Of a stretch of 64,000 nucleotides of DNA, positions 22,154 to 30,860 are shown piece after piece. This DNA comes from Rhodanobacter sp. PCA2. Lineage in GTDB: Bacteria; Pseudomonadota; Gammaproteobacteria; Xanthomonadales; Rhodanobacteraceae. Every line of letters begins with the position of its first letter. Position 1 is the stretch's first letter. Below the pieces are notes generated by a model. The model saw only the letters and a list, made by a program, of their open reading frames with translations. It did no database searches and was not told where the DNA came from. The stretch is from assembly GCF_013620825.1 (NCBI RefSeq), contig NZ_NJIC01000017.1:40760-104759 (forward strand). The letters run 5' to 3'. The position numbers and the translations under genes were made by a program.

Positions 22154-22477
22154 ATGGCATGGCTTTATCTGGTACTCGCAGGCCTGTTCGAGATCGTCTG
22201 GGCGATCGGCCTCAAATACACCGACGGCTTCAGCCGGCTGTGGCCCAGCGTGGGCACGCTGGCGGCGATGGCGGTGAGCATGCTGCTGCTGGCGCTGGCA
22301 GTGAAGACGCTGCCGATCGGCACCGCCTATGCGATCTGGACCGGCATCGGCGCGGTGGGCGCGGTGATCCTGGGCATCGTGCTGTTCCACGATCCCGCCA
22401 CGCCGTTGCGGCTGGCTTGCGTGACGCTGATCCTGCTCGGCATCGTGGGCCTCAAGCTGGCCGGCGGGGCGCACTGA
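22154..22477 (+). CDS. SMR-family exporter, probable guanidinium exporter (SugE/Gdx)
   Basis: The 107-residue protein has four membrane helices and belongs to the small multidrug resistance family: [26 protein letters not shown] contains the essential Glu13, followed by [17 protein letters not shown]. The [10 protein letters not shown] start and AYAIWTG motif fit the SugE/Gdx subgroup, whose members export guanidinium in exchange for protons, rather than the broad EmrE group. The guanidine-II riboswitch in its leader supports the same substrate. The Shine-Dalgarno AAGGAG at 22141 fixes the ATG. It is transcribed in the same direction as rlmB but has its own regulated leader. Confidence 0.9.
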   Translation: MAWLYLVLAGLFEIVWAIGLKYTDGFSRLWPSVGTLAAMAVSMLLLALAVKTLPIGTAYAIWTGIGAVGAVILGIVLFHDPATPLRLACVTLILLGIVGLKLAGGAH

Positions 22478-22507
22478 GCGTGCGCCCCGCAGCGGCCGCG
22501 GCGACGT

Positions 22508-23239
22508 TCAGTCGTTGCGGCCGTCCAGCTTGGGCATGTCGGGGTTGGCGGTGAGGTCGCCCTTCTTGCGCTGGGCGGTGAGCGGCTCGCCGGTGACCTG
22601 GTACCACACGTTCTCGGCGATGTTGGTGGCGTGGTCGCCGATGCGCTCGATGTTCTTCGCCATGAACAGCAGGTGCGTGCACGGCGTGATGTTGCGCGGG
22701 TCTTCCATCATGTAGGTGAGCAGTTCGCGGAAGTAGCCGGTATAGGCGTCGTCCAGCTCCACGTCGTCTTCCCACACTTGGTAGGCGCGTTCGGCGTCGC
22801 CGTCGCGGTAGGCGATCAGCACTTCGCGCACCTCGGCGGCCGCCAGCTCGGCGAGGTGGGCGAGGCCGCTGGTGGGGTTGATGGGCGCGGCCATGGACAG
22901 CGGGATCGAACGCTTGGCCACGTTCGCCGCGTAGTCGCCGATGCGCTCGATGTCGGCGGCGATGCGCAGCGCGGCGAACACGTTGCGCAGGTCGCCCGCC
23001 ATCGGCGCACGCAGCGCCAGCAGGCGCACCACGTCGTGGCTGATTTCCTGCTCCAACTGGTCGATCGCGTCGTCGTTGCCCACCACGTGCTGGGCGGCGC
23101 GCTCGTCGCGGCGCTCGACCACGTCGATCGCGGCCTCCAGCTGACGTACCGAAAGCTCGCCCATGCGTACCAGTTCGCCGGTGAGGCGCGCCAGCTCGTC
23201 ATCGTAGCTCTTGATGATGTGTTCCTTGCCGGTGCTCAT
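22508..23239 (-). CDS. phoU: PhoU, phosphate-signalling protein
   Basis: PhoU links the Pst transporter to the PhoR/PhoB two-component system and damps Pho signalling when phosphate is plentiful. The 243-residue product consists of two three-helix PhoU repeats, each with the metal-binding signature seen here as ADIERIGDYAANVAKR and AKNIERIGDHATNIAE. It is the last gene of the pst operon, 11 bases after pstB. PhoB and PhoR are not in the window. Confidence 0.96.
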   Translation of the reverse strand: MSTGKEHIIKSYDDELARLTGELVRMGELSVRQLEAAIDVVERRDERAAQHVVGNDDAIDQLEQEISHDVVRLLALRAPMAGDLRNVFAALRIAADIERIGDYAANVAKRSIPLSMAAPINPTSGLAHLAELAAAEVREVLIAYRDGDAERAYQVWEDDVELDDAYTGYFRELLTYMMEDPRNITPCTHLLFMAKNIERIGDHATNIAENVWYQVTGEPLTAQRKKGDLTANPDMPKLDGRND

Positions 23240-23250
23240 GATCGCCTCGC

Positions 23251-24066
23251 TCAGCCGAACCGGCCGGTGATGTAGTCCTCGGTCTGCTTCTTCGAGGGCT
23301 TGGTGAAGATCTTCTCGGTGACGTCGAACTCGATCAGGTCACCCATGTACATGAAGGCGGTGCGGTCGGAGACGCGCGCGGCCTGCTGCATGTTGTGGGT
23401 GACGATGACGATGGTGTAGTCGTGCTTGAGTTCCTCCACCAGCTGCTCGATGCGGCTGGTGGCGATCGGGTCCAGCGCCGAGGTCGGCTCGTCCAGCAGC
23501 AGCACCTCGGGCTTGAGCGCGATGCCGCGGGCGATGCACAGGCGCTGCTGCTGACCGCCGGAGAGGCCCAGCGCGCTCTGCTTCAGCTTGTCCTTCACCT
23601 CGTCCCACAGCGCGGCGCGGCGCAAGGCCTGCTCCACGCGCTCGGTCATGTCGGTCTTCGACAGCTTCTCGTGGTGGCGGATGCCGTAGGCCACGTTCTC
23701 GAAGATCGTCATCGGGAACGGTACCGGCTTCTGGAACACCATGCCGACCTTGCTGCGCAGGCGGTTCAGCGAATACCCGGAATCGAGGATGTTCTCCCCG
23801 TCCAGCAGCACCTCGCCGGTGGCCACCAGCTTCGGGTAGATCGCGTAGATGCGGTTGAAGATGCGCAGCAGCGTGGACTTGCCGCAGCCGGAGGGACCGA
23901 TGATCGCGGTCACCACCTTCTCCGGGATGTCCATGGTGATGCCTTTCAGCGCCTCGGATCCGTTGTAGTGGAAGTGGAGGTCGCGGACCGCGATCTTGGT
24001 GGGCGTCGTGGTGTTGGTTTCCGCGGCGGCCGTGAAGTCCGCGGCGTTGGCGGCGAGGTCAGTCAT
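23251..24066 (-). CDS. pstB: PstB, phosphate ABC-transporter ATPase
   Basis: The 271-residue ATPase drives phosphate import. It shows Walker [11 protein letters not shown]-loop KPVPFPMTI, the ABC signature LSGGQQQRL, Walker [14 protein letters not shown] and the H-loop [14 protein letters not shown]. The N-terminal 25 residues are an Ala/Thr-rich extension before the conserved [10 protein letters not shown]. The ATG at 24066 lies inside the end of pstA (8-base overlap), consistent with coupled translation. Confidence 0.97.
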   Translation of the reverse strand: MTDLAANAADFTAAAETNTTTPTKIAVRDLHFHYNGSEALKGITMDIPEKVVTAIIGPSGCGKSTLLRIFNRIYAIYPKLVATGEVLLDGENILDSGYSLNRLRSKVGMVFQKPVPFPMTIFENVAYGIRHHEKLSKTDMTERVEQALRRAALWDEVKDKLKQSALGLSGGQQQRLCIARGIALKPEVLLLDEPTSALDPIATSRIEQLVEELKHDYTIVIVTHNMQQAARVSDRTAFMYMGDLIEFDVTEKIFTKPSKKQTEDYITGRFG

Positions 24067-24928
24067 AACGCACCTTGTGGCGGGAGAACAGCATTCGGGT
24101 CAGCAGGCTCAGCACGAGCACGAACAGCGTGATCAGCAGTGCGCCGGCCCAGGCGATGGTGTGCAGCGCGGGACTGGGGTCGTTCGTGTACTGGTAGATG
24201 GCCACCGGCAGGCTCGCCATCTTGTCCATCGGGTGCACGGTCATGAAATTGTTGCCGAACGCGGTGAACAGCAGCGGGGCGGTCTCGCCGGCCAGCCGCG
24301 CCAGCGCCAGCAGCACGCCGGTGACGATGCCGGAGGTGGCCGCGCGCATCAGCACCTGCACGGTCATCTTCCACTGCGGGACGCCCAGCGACAGCGTGGC
24401 CTCGCGCAGCGTGCCGGGCACCAGCTGCAGCATCTCGTCGGTGGTGCGCACGATCACCGGCAGGCCGATCAGCGCAAGCGCCACCGCGCCCGCGAAACCG
24501 GAGAACGACACCTGGCCGTGGGTGAAGTTGGACATCGGCAGCACCACGATCACGTACACGAACAGGCCGAGCACGATGGACGGGGCCGACAGCAGGATGT
24601 CGTTGAGGAAGCGTATCGTCGCGCCGAGCTTGGTGCGGTTCGCGTACTCGGCGAGGAAGGTGCCGGCGAGCACGCCGATCGGGGCGCAGATCAGCAGCGC
24701 CATGAGGTCCATGATCAGGCTGCCCGCGATCGCGTTCGCGAGGCCGCCTTCGGCGCCGTAGGCGGTGATCTTGGTGAACAGGCGCGGAGTGATCGCGGCC
24801 AGGCCGCTCTTCAGCGTCATCCACAGGATCCAGGCGAGGAACACCAGGCCCAGTGCGGTGGCGAACGCGCTGAGGCCCAGCGCGATCACGTTGATCGCGC
24901 GGCGACGCACATAGACGGAGGCGGCCAT
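24059..24928 (-). CDS. pstA: PstA, phosphate ABC-transporter permease
   Basis: The 289-residue inner-membrane permease has six predicted helices and the permease EAA-type loop ([14 protein letters not shown]). [17 protein letters not shown] and [17 protein letters not shown] are typical PstA segments. The ATG at 24928 shares one base with the pstC stop (TGATG), and the 3' end overlaps pstB by 8 bases. It forms the transmembrane channel with PstC. Confidence 0.96.
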   Translation of the reverse strand: MAASVYVRRRAINVIALGLSAFATALGLVFLAWILWMTLKSGLAAITPRLFTKITAYGAEGGLANAIAGSLIMDLMALLICAPIGVLAGTFLAEYANRTKLGATIRFLNDILLSAPSIVLGLFVYVIVVLPMSNFTHGQVSFSGFAGAVALALIGLPVIVRTTDEMLQLVPGTLREATLSLGVPQWKMTVQVLMRAATSGIVTGVLLALARLAGETAPLLFTAFGNNFMTVHPMDKMASLPVAIYQYTNDPSPALHTIAWAGALLITLFVLVLSLLTRMLFSRHKVRYD

Positions 24929-25899
24929 CAGTTGCCCTCCCGGCGCGCCAGCTGGCGCAGCATGAGGCGTGCGATCAGCAGCACCACGAAGGTCACCACG
25001 AACAGCAGGAAGCCCAGCGCGATCAGCGCCGAGCGGTGCGTGCCCACCGCCTCGTTGAACTCGTTCGCGATGGAGGAGGAGATCGAGGTGCCCGGCATCA
25101 GCAGCGAACTGGAGATGCTGTAGGCGTTGCCCAGCACGAAGGTCACCGCCATCGTTTCGCCCAGCGCGCGGCCCAGGCCGAGGAAGACGCCGCCGATCAC
25201 CGCCGAGCGGGTGTAGGGCAGCACGATGTCCCACACCACTTCCCAGGTGGTGGAGCCCAGCGCGTAGGAGGATTCCTTGAGCCGCACCGGCACGGTCTGG
25301 AACACCTCGCGCATCACCGAGCAGATGAAGGGCAGGATCATCACCGCCAGCACGATGCCCGCGGTGAGCAGGCCCAGGCCCAGCGGCGGCCCCTGGAACA
25401 GTTTGCCGACCAGCGGCAGTTTGCCCAGCGTGTCGCTGAGCGCAGGCTCGATGCTGGCCATGAACGGCACGAACACGAACAGGCCCCACATGCCGTAGAT
25501 GATGGACGGAATGCTGGCCAGCAGTTCGATCGCGGTGGCGACCGGACTGCGCAGCCAGGCCGGGGCGATCTCGGTGAGGAACAGCGCGATGCCGAAGCTC
25601 ACGGGCACCGCGAGCAGCAGCGCGATCAGCGAGGTCACCAGGGTGCCGAAGATCGGCGCCAGTGCGCCGTAGTCGTCGGTGACCGGATTCCAGGCGTCGC
25701 TGGTGAGGAAACGGAAGCCGTCCTTGAACAGCACCTCGCGGCCGCCCCACAGCGTGGACAGCGCGGCGCCCAGCAAGGTGGCCAGCACCAGCAGGGCGCA
25801 GAACATCAGCAACCAGCGGAACCACCTGTCGTGGCGGGCGTCGATGCGGCTGCGCTGTTCGGCGTCGGAAGCGAGGTCGGTGGCAGGGATCGATGACAT
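24928..25899 (-). CDS. pstC: PstC, phosphate ABC-transporter permease
   Basis: The 323-residue permease partners PstA. Signature segments are LLASIPSIIYGMWGLFVF, PFICSVMREVFQTVP, KESSYALGSTTWEVVWDIVLP and GLGRALGETMAVTFVLGNA. The start at 25899 (MSSIPATDLAS) was chosen because upstream sequence is a Gly/Pro/Arg-rich reading of the hairpin region and not protein-like. Two strong hairpins separate it from pstS, which may lower expression relative to the binding protein. Confidence 0.95.
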   Translation of the reverse strand: MSSIPATDLASDAEQRSRIDARHDRWFRWLLMFCALLVLATLLGAALSTLWGGREVLFKDGFRFLTSDAWNPVTDDYGALAPIFGTLVTSLIALLLAVPVSFGIALFLTEIAPAWLRSPVATAIELLASIPSIIYGMWGLFVFVPFMASIEPALSDTLGKLPLVGKLFQGPPLGLGLLTAGIVLAVMILPFICSVMREVFQTVPVRLKESSYALGSTTWEVVWDIVLPYTRSAVIGGVFLGLGRALGETMAVTFVLGNAYSISSSLLMPGTSISSSIANEFNEAVGTHRSALIALGFLLFVVTFVVLLIARLMLRQLARREGN

Positions 25900-25969
25900 G
25901 CGGTTTCCGCTTTGGGATCTTTTTCTTCTCCCCGGGGAAGGGAGGAAATGGCCCGGGGGCCCGGACGAA

Positions 25970-26038
25970 GGCCCGGGCGTCGCGAATCGTCTCGCGGCGC
26001 CCGGGCCCGTGCCCAACCCCTCCGACACAGGAGGGGCT
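25970..26038 (-). promoter_or_regulatory. Two intercistronic hairpins between pstS and pstC
   Basis: Just after the pstS stop, the minus strand folds into CCCCTCC/GGAGGGG (7 bp, 26017-26036), followed by a much longer stem of GGCCCGGGCG/CGCCCGGGCC extended by CGCGA/TCGCG (25970-26007). Neither is followed by a T run, so they look like partial attenuators or 3'-end stabilisers for pstS mRNA. That would allow more binding protein than permease. Confidence 0.65.
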
Positions 26039-26049
26039 TCATCGCGAGC

Positions 26050-27087
26050 TTACTGCTTGAACTCGGTCTTCCAGTAGTTCTCGATCTGGGTTACCAGGCT
26101 GGGGGGCAGCGGCACGTAATCCAGCGAGCGGGCCTGTTCCTGGCCGTTCGCGTATGCCCACTTGAAGAAGTCGAAGGTGACCTTGCCGTTGGTGGCGTTC
26201 TTCGGCTGCTTGTACATGATCACCCACGAGGTGGCGGTGATCGGCCACGCATCGGCGCCCGGTGCGTTCGTCATCAGCAGGTTGAAGTTCTTCGCGTGCG
26301 CCCAGTCGGCGGTGTCGGCGGCGGCCTGGAAGGTGGAGGTCTTGGGCTCGACCACCTTGCCGGCGGCGTTCTTCATCACCGCATAGCCGATGTGGTTCTG
26401 CAGCGCGTAGGCGTATTCCACGTAGCCGATCGAGTTCGGGATCTGGCGGATATAGGCTGCGACACCCTCGTTGCCCTTGCCGCCGATGCCGGTCGGCCAG
26501 TTGATCGCGCTGCCTTCGCCCACCTTGCTCTTCCAGTCGGCGCTGACCTTGGACAGATAGTCGGAGAAGTTGAAGGTGGTGCCCGAGCCGTCAGAGCGGT
26601 GCACCACGGTGATCTTGGTGCTCGGCAGCTTGAGGCCGGGATTCAGCGCGGCGATCGCGGGGTCGTTCCAGGTGCTGATGTTGCCAAGGAAGATGGCGGC
26701 GAGCGTGGGGCCGTCCAGCACGAGTTTGCCGGCGGCCACGCCGGGCACGTTGAACGCCGGCACGATGCCGCCGATCACGTCGGGGAACTGGCCCATGCCG
26801 AACTTGTCGAGCGTCGCCTCGTCCAGCGGGATATCGCTGGCGCCGAAGTCCACGGTGCCGGCCTTGATCTGGGCGATGCCGCCGCCGGAGCCGATCGACT
26901 GGTAGTTGACGCGGTTGCCGGTCTTCTCGGCGTAGCTGGCAGACCACTTGGAGATCACCGGGTACACGAAGCTGGAGCCCGCACCGGTGATGTCGGTGGC
27001 TGCGGCGGACATGGCGCCGAACGAGCAAGCGGCGGCGATCGCGGTGAACGCGCCGAGGCGGAACATGAATCGGGGTGAGGTCAACAC
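26050..27087 (-). CDS. pstS: PstS, periplasmic phosphate-binding protein
   Basis: The 345-residue protein is exported by a Sec signal peptide (FRLGAFTAIAAACSFGAMSAAA) and captures phosphate for PstCAB. Binding-site motifs are ITGAGSSFVYPVISKW, YQSIGSGGGIAQI, FGASDIPL and HRSDGSGTTFNFSDYL. I chose GTG at 27087 because AAGGAG lies 5 bases upstream; ATG at 27066 is the alternative and shortens the signal peptide. It is the first gene of pstS-C-A-B-phoU, with a candidate PhoB site in its leader. Confidence 0.96.
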   Translation of the reverse strand: MLTSPRFMFRLGAFTAIAAACSFGAMSAAATDITGAGSSFVYPVISKWSASYAEKTGNRVNYQSIGSGGGIAQIKAGTVDFGASDIPLDEATLDKFGMGQFPDVIGGIVPAFNVPGVAAGKLVLDGPTLAAIFLGNISTWNDPAIAALNPGLKLPSTKITVVHRSDGSGTTFNFSDYLSKVSADWKSKVGEGSAINWPTGIGGKGNEGVAAYIRQIPNSIGYVEYAYALQNHIGYAVMKNAAGKVVEPKTSTFQAAADTADWAHAKNFNLLMTNAPGADAWPITATSWVIMYKQPKNATNGKVTFDFFKWAYANGQEQARSLDYVPLPPSLVTQIENYWKTEFKQ

Positions 27088-27163
27088 GGTGGCTCCTTGG
27101 GAGTGCACGGGCGGCGCCCGGTGTGCTCGCCATTGCAGCGGTGGCGTGTTGCAATGAAATGAG

Positions 27164-27187
27164 ATGAATGTTTCAGTTGGATGACAA
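27164..27187 (-). promoter_or_regulatory. Candidate Pho box upstream of pstS
   Basis: The minus strand reads TTGTCATCCAACTGAAACAT, similar to the Pho-box pattern of two CTGTCAT half-sites spaced 11 bases apart. The first half-site is good (TTGTCAT) and the second poor (CTGAAAC). The position, about 80-100 bases before the pstS start, is right for PhoB activation. This is a by-eye match only. Confidence 0.45.
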
Positions 27188-27205
27188 TGCCGCCCGGAAG
27201 GGGGC

Positions 27206-27865
27206 TCAGCCGATGTCCAGGCCCATGCGGTCGCGCTCGAACATTTCCAGTTGGCGCCAGCGGTTGACGATGTCGCAAAAAAGTACGGCGGTACTTTCGG
27301 CGTCATAGATCGCCGAATGCGCCTCGCGCGTGTCGAACATGCGACCGGAGGCCTGCACCGCCTTGCTGAGCACGGTCTGGCCGTAGGCGAGGCCGCCCAG
27401 GGTGGCGGTGTCGAAGCAGCTGAAAGGGTGGAACGGGTTGCGCTTGTTGCCGGTGCGGCGCACCGCGGCATTGAGGAAGCCCAGGTCGAACGCGGCATTG
27501 TGTCCCACCAGGATCGCGCGCTGGCAGCCGTGCTCGCGCACGGCGCCGCGTACCGCCTGGAACACGTGTTCCAGCGCCGCGCGCTCGTTCAGGGCGCCGC
27601 GCAGCGGGTTGTCCGGGTCGATGCCGGTGATTTCCAGCGCGCGCGGGTCCAGGTTCGCGCCGGGGAAGGGCTCCACGTGGGCATGTACGGTGGCGTGCGG
27701 ATGCACGAAGCCGTGCGCATCCATGCTTATGGATATCGCGGCGATCTCCAGCAAGGCGTCGCGCTCGGCGTCGAAGCCCCCGGTCTCCACGTCCACGATC
27801 ACCGGCAGGAAACCGCGGAAACGTTCGGCCACGCGGCCGGCCATGCTGTTGTTGGAAACGTCCAT
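27206..27865 (-). CDS. rnt: Ribonuclease T
   Basis: RNase T is a DEDD-family 3'-5' exonuclease that trims tRNA and other stable RNA 3' ends as a dimer. The 219-residue product has Exo [16 protein letters not shown] (Asp and Glu), Exo [16 protein letters not shown], and Exo [13 protein letters not shown], the DEDDh arrangement. [13 protein letters not shown] and [12 protein letters not shown] are typical RNase T segments. The first ATG is at 27865; an alternative is Met8 (MAGRVAERF). It lies upstream of pstS on the same strand, but the Pho-box leader separates them, so co-transcription is not required. Confidence 0.95.
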   Translation of the reverse strand: MDVSNNSMAGRVAERFRGFLPVIVDVETGGFDAERDALLEIAAISISMDAHGFVHPHATVHAHVEPFPGANLDPRALEITGIDPDNPLRGALNERAALEHVFQAVRGAVREHGCQRAILVGHNAAFDLGFLNAAVRRTGNKRNPFHPFSCFDTATLGGLAYGQTVLSKAVQASGRMFDTREAHSAIYDAESTAVLFCDIVNRWRQLEMFERDRMGLDIG

Positions 27866-28059
27866 CGACGAAGCATATCAGCCGCCGGGCGAGGGTCGCG
27901 GGGGTGCCGGCGGAGCAGGGTGTCTTCGTTCTGTCATGTTAAGTGCACGCAAACGTAAACACGGGTGAGCATGCTGCGCCCCGTTCATGCCTTGCCGGCC
28001 GGCGTAAGCCAGGGGACGGTCGAGGCGGATCCCGCCATCACCCATCAGTGGAGAAAAGC

Positions 28060-29358
28060 ATGCACTCGAAGACGCTCGCCATCGCGATCGCCGCCGGCCT
28101 GGGCCTTACAAGCTTCGCGGCCAGCGCCGCCGCGCCGCAGAAGACCACGCACCACAAGGCCGCCACGCCGGCGAAGGCCGCGACGGTCACTGCCGCCGAG
28201 GTCGCCCAGCTCAAGGCCCAGCTCGCCGCCCTGCAGGAGAAGGTGGACGAGCTGCAGGCGCAGTCCAGCGCGCAGAACGAGGCGCAGAGCCAGACCGCGC
28301 AGGCCGTGCAGCAGGTGAAGCAGGAGAGCGCCACCCCGGCCGCCTCGCTGACCAAGCGCGTCGACGCGCTGGACAAGCTGGTCAACAACACCAAGATTTC
28401 CGGCAAGATGTTCTTCGACTTCAGCAACATCGACCAGAAGAACAGCGACACCGGCAAGACCGCGGCCAACGGCGTCGGCTTCGACGTGAAGCGCTTCTAC
28501 CTGGGCGTGGACCACAAGTTCAACGACGTGTGGTCGGCCAACCTGACCACCGACTTCAACTACTCCAGCACGCTGGGCCAGACCAGCGTGCTGGTGAAGA
28601 AGGCCTACGTGCAGGGCAAGTTCGACAAGGCGGCGATCTTCCGCATCGGTTCGGCCGACATGCCGTGGATTCCGTTCGTCGAGAACGTGTACGGCTTCCG
28701 CTACGTCGAGAACACCATCACCGACCGCCTGAAGTACGCGAACTCGGCCGACTGGGGCCTGCACGCCTTCGGCGACGTGGGCGAAAGCAACATGTTCAAC
28801 TATGCGGTGTCGGTGGTGAACGGCGCCGGCTACAAGAATCCGAGCCGCAGCAAGGGCGTGGACGTGGAAGGCCGCGTGGGCTTCATGCCGTTCGAGGGCA
28901 TGACCGTGGCGGTGGGCGGCTACTCCGGCCACCTCGGCAAGGAAACCCAGCTCGCCAACGCCGCCCACACCGCGGAGCGTGGCGACCTGCTGCTGGCCTA
29001 CGTCAACAAGAGCTTCCGCGTCGGTGCCGAGTACTTCACCGCGAAGAACTGGAACAACGTGATGACCCCGAAGGCGGACAAGGCCGACGGCTGGTCCGTG
29101 TGGGGCAGCGTGGCGCTCACCGACGAGCTGGCGCTGTTCGCCCGCTACGACGAAGCCAAGCTGAGCAAGGACCTGGACGGCAACGCCAAGGACACCTACT
29201 ACAACCTCGGTCTGCAGTACCAGGTGACCAAGGGCTTCAAGCTGGCCGGCGTGTGGAAGCACGAGAAGGGCGACAAGTCGGTGGCCACGCCGCTGCCGCC
29301 GCACGTGCAGAACGTGAAGACCAACGAGATCGGCGTGTTCGGCGAAGTGGCGTTCTAA
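28060..29358 (+). CDS. OprO/OprP-like outer-membrane porin
   Basis: The 432-residue protein has a Sec signal peptide (HSKTLAIAIAAGLGLTSFAASA), then a roughly 60-residue coiled coil (AEVAQLKAQLAALQEKVDELQ and following Gln-rich heptads), then a beta-barrel ending in the terminal Phe needed for barrel insertion (GVFGEVAF). Barrel segments such as GVGFDVKRFYLGVDHKF and YVQGKFDKAAIFRIGSADMPW match phosphate-selective porins O and P. The N-terminal coiled coil is typical of trimeric porins of this group. Its closeness to pstSCAB-phoU supports phosphate passage, although the anion preference cannot be read from sequence. A two-hairpin terminator region follows. Confidence 0.88.
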   Translation: MHSKTLAIAIAAGLGLTSFAASAAAPQKTTHHKAATPAKAATVTAAEVAQLKAQLAALQEKVDELQAQSSAQNEAQSQTAQAVQQVKQESATPAASLTKRVDALDKLVNNTKISGKMFFDFSNIDQKNSDTGKTAANGVGFDVKRFYLGVDHKFNDVWSANLTTDFNYSSTLGQTSVLVKKAYVQGKFDKAAIFRIGSADMPWIPFVENVYGFRYVENTITDRLKYANSADWGLHAFGDVGESNMFNYAVSVVNGAGYKNPSRSKGVDVEGRVGFMPFEGMTVAVGGYSGHLGKETQLANAAHTAERGDLLLAYVNKSFRVGAEYFTAKNWNNVMTPKADKADGWSVWGSVALTDELALFARYDEAKLSKDLDGNAKDTYYNLGLQYQVTKGFKLAGVWKHEKGDKSVATPLPPHVQNVKTNEIGVFGEVAF

Positions 29359-29386
29359 GCCGCATCCCGGGCGCCGTCGCCATGGC

Positions 29387-29417
29387 GACCGCCCCTTCTC
29401 GCAGGGAAGGGGCGGTC
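29387..29417 (+). terminator. GC-rich hairpin downstream of the porin gene
   Basis: GACCGCCCCTTC and GAAGGGGCGGTC form a 12-bp perfect stem about 30 bases after the porin stop. There is no T run, so it may protect the mRNA end rather than terminate. Confidence 0.5.
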
Positions 29418-29487
29418 GGGCGACGGGAGCCGCGACACGCGCGATATCGGTATCGCTTATCGCAAGGGAGTTCGACCCAGGGACGGA

Positions 29488-29522
29488 AAACGGCGGGCAC
29501 GATGCCCGCCGTTTGCTTTTTT
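29488..29522. terminator. Bidirectional rho-independent terminator
   Basis: AAACGGCGGGC and GCCCGCCGTTT form an 11-bp stem with loop ACGAT. The plus strand follows with GCTTTTTTT and the minus strand with TTTTCC, so it ends both the porin transcript and the convergent DUF2501 transcript. Confidence 0.9.
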
Positions 29523-29542
29523 GCCGATGGGTGGCGCAACGC

Positions 29543-29971
29543 TCAATGGCCGAGGAAGGACGACACCGCCTTGTCGGCCACGTGCTTGCAGGCCTGCTTC
29601 GCCAGGCCGCTCTTCAGGCTGCCCAGGTCGAAGCTCTTGCCGTTCCCCGCCTGCAGGATGCCGCCCAGGCCTTGCTGGTAGCCGCTGTCCTGCTTCGCCG
29701 TGGCCGCGCCGCCGAACTTGCCCAGCAGCTTTTCCTTGAGCGTGTCGGTGGCGCTGGGCAGGTAGCCGTGCGACTGGCAGTAGCCGAGCACGCCCGCGGC
29801 GTTCTGCGCGCTGCCCAGCGAGGACAGCGACGGCAGCGCCGAGGTCGAGCCGTGCTGGCCGAGCAGGCCGCCGGCGGCGCTCTTCAGCGAATCCAGGCTT
29901 TGCGCGGACGCCGTGCCGGCGAACGCCAGGGCGGCGGCGAGCAGCAGCGGGCGGACAGGGATGGCTTGCAT
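29543..29971 (-). CDS. DUF2501 family exported protein
   Basis: The 142-residue product has a Sec signal peptide (IPVRPLLLAAALAFAGTASAQ) and a helical mature region with LGYCQSHGYLP, ATDTLKEKLLGKFGG and KQACKHVADKAVSSFLGH, the pattern of DUF2501 proteins (YjjA in Escherichia coli). The two conserved Cys residues probably form a disulfide. The function is unknown. The start at 29971 is set by GGAGG 9 bases upstream. It is a single gene closed by the bidirectional terminator. Confidence 0.85.
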   Translation of the reverse strand: MQAIPVRPLLLAAALAFAGTASAQSLDSLKSAAGGLLGQHGSTSALPSLSSLGSAQNAAGVLGYCQSHGYLPSATDTLKEKLLGKFGGAATAKQDSGYQQGLGGILQAGNGKSFDLGSLKSGLAKQACKHVADKAVSSFLGH

Positions 29972-30049
29972 GGGGAAACCTCCGTGTGGGTGGAGGTTGC
30001 GTTTATACGCCATCCTTCGGTGCGTCGAGCAGTCGGCGGCCCCGGCGGT

Positions 30050-30694
30050 TCAGGTGGCCTTCGTCTTGTCCTTGTAACGACACAGGTCGCGGATCACGCA
30101 GTCCGGGCAGTCCGGCTTGCGCGCCTTGCACACGTAGCGGCCGTGCAGGATCAGCCAGTGGTGGGCGTCGCGCCTGAACTCCGCCGGCACCACCTTCTCC
30201 AGCGTGTCCTCCACCGTCCGCACGTTCTTGCCGGGCGCCAGCCCGGTGCGGTTGGCGACGCGGAAGATGTGCGTGTCCACCGCGATGGTGGGCTCGCCGA
30301 ACGCGGTGTTGAGCACCACGTTCGCGGTCTTGCGGCCCACGCCCGGCAGCGCCTCCAGCGCCTCGCGGGTGCGCGGCACCTCGCCGCCGTGCTGCTGGAC
30401 CAGCAACCCGCACAGCGCGATCACGTTCTTCGCCTTGGCGTTGAACAGGCCGATCGTGCTGATGTACTTCTTCAGCCCTGCCTCGCCCAGCGCGAGGATC
30501 GCCTCTGGCGTGTTCGCCACCGGATAGAGCTTGCGCGTGGCCTTGTTCACGCCCACGTCGGTGGCCTGCGCGGAAAGCACCACGGCGACCAGCAGTTCGA
30601 ACGGCGTGGTGTAGGCGAGTTCGGTGGTGGGCTGCGGATTCAGTTCGCGCAGGCGGGTGAACAGCTCGACCACGTCGGCGCGCTTCATGGGCAT
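30050..30694 (-). CDS. nth: Endonuclease III (DNA glycosylase/AP lyase)
   Basis: Nth removes oxidised pyrimidines and cuts abasic sites in base-excision repair. The 214-residue product has the helix-hairpin-helix LPGVGRKTANVVLN, with the catalytic Lys in GRKTA, the catalytic Asp in VDTHIFRVANR, and the C-terminal 4Fe-4S cluster site C-x6-C-x2-C-x5-C (CKARKPDCPDCVIRDLC). The start may be 30694 (ATG CCC ATG AAG) or 30688 (ATG AAG CGC). A 26-bp tandem duplication covers this start and creates two short overlapping reading frames just upstream. RnfB is encoded upstream, a pairing kept from the rnf/rsx-nth arrangement. Confidence 0.96.
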   Translation of the reverse strand: MPMKRADVVELFTRLRELNPQPTTELAYTTPFELLVAVVLSAQATDVGVNKATRKLYPVANTPEAILALGEAGLKKYISTIGLFNAKAKNVIALCGLLVQQHGGEVPRTREALEALPGVGRKTANVVLNTAFGEPTIAVDTHIFRVANRTGLAPGKNVRTVEDTLEKVVPAEFRRDAHHWLILHGRYVCKARKPDCPDCVIRDLCRYKDKTKAT

Positions 30695-30762
30695 GGCGGG
30701 ATGTCCGTCTTCATGGGGATGCCGGGATATCCGCCTTCATGGGCATGGCGAAATGTCGTCAT
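30685..30762 (-). repeat. Three 26-bp tandem repeats over the nth start, forming two coupled mini-ORFs
   Basis: Units begin at 30687, 30713 and 30739 with an exact 26-base period, each carrying CCCATGAAG on the minus strand. Because 26 is not a multiple of three, each upstream ATG opens a short frame that stops at a TGA overlapping the next ATG (ATGA). ORF A is 30746-30711 (11 residues), ORF B is 30714-30685 (9 residues), and B's stop overlaps the nth ATG at 30688. Whether they are translated is unknown. Confidence 0.8.
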
Positions 30763-30846
30763 GCCGGCGAAAGCCGGCATCCAGTGCCTTGCCGTCGCCT
30801 GAGTACCAAAGTCGCTGGATTCCAGCGTGCGCTGGAACGACGACGT
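30763..30846. repeat. Dispersed repeat with two hairpins between rnfB and nth
   Basis: One end carries ATGCCGGC-GAAA-GCCGGCAT (stem 30761-30780, touching the 26-bp array); the other end carries TTCCAGC-GTGC-GCTGGAA (30820-30837). This composite is the widespread proteobacterial repeat read on the minus strand as CTGGAATCCAGCG ... GATGCCGGCTTTCGCC. It belongs with the units at 10.75-11.04 kb. It interrupts the rnfB-nth intergenic space. Confidence 0.75.
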
Positions 30847-30860
30847 GCGGCGGTGCGCTT

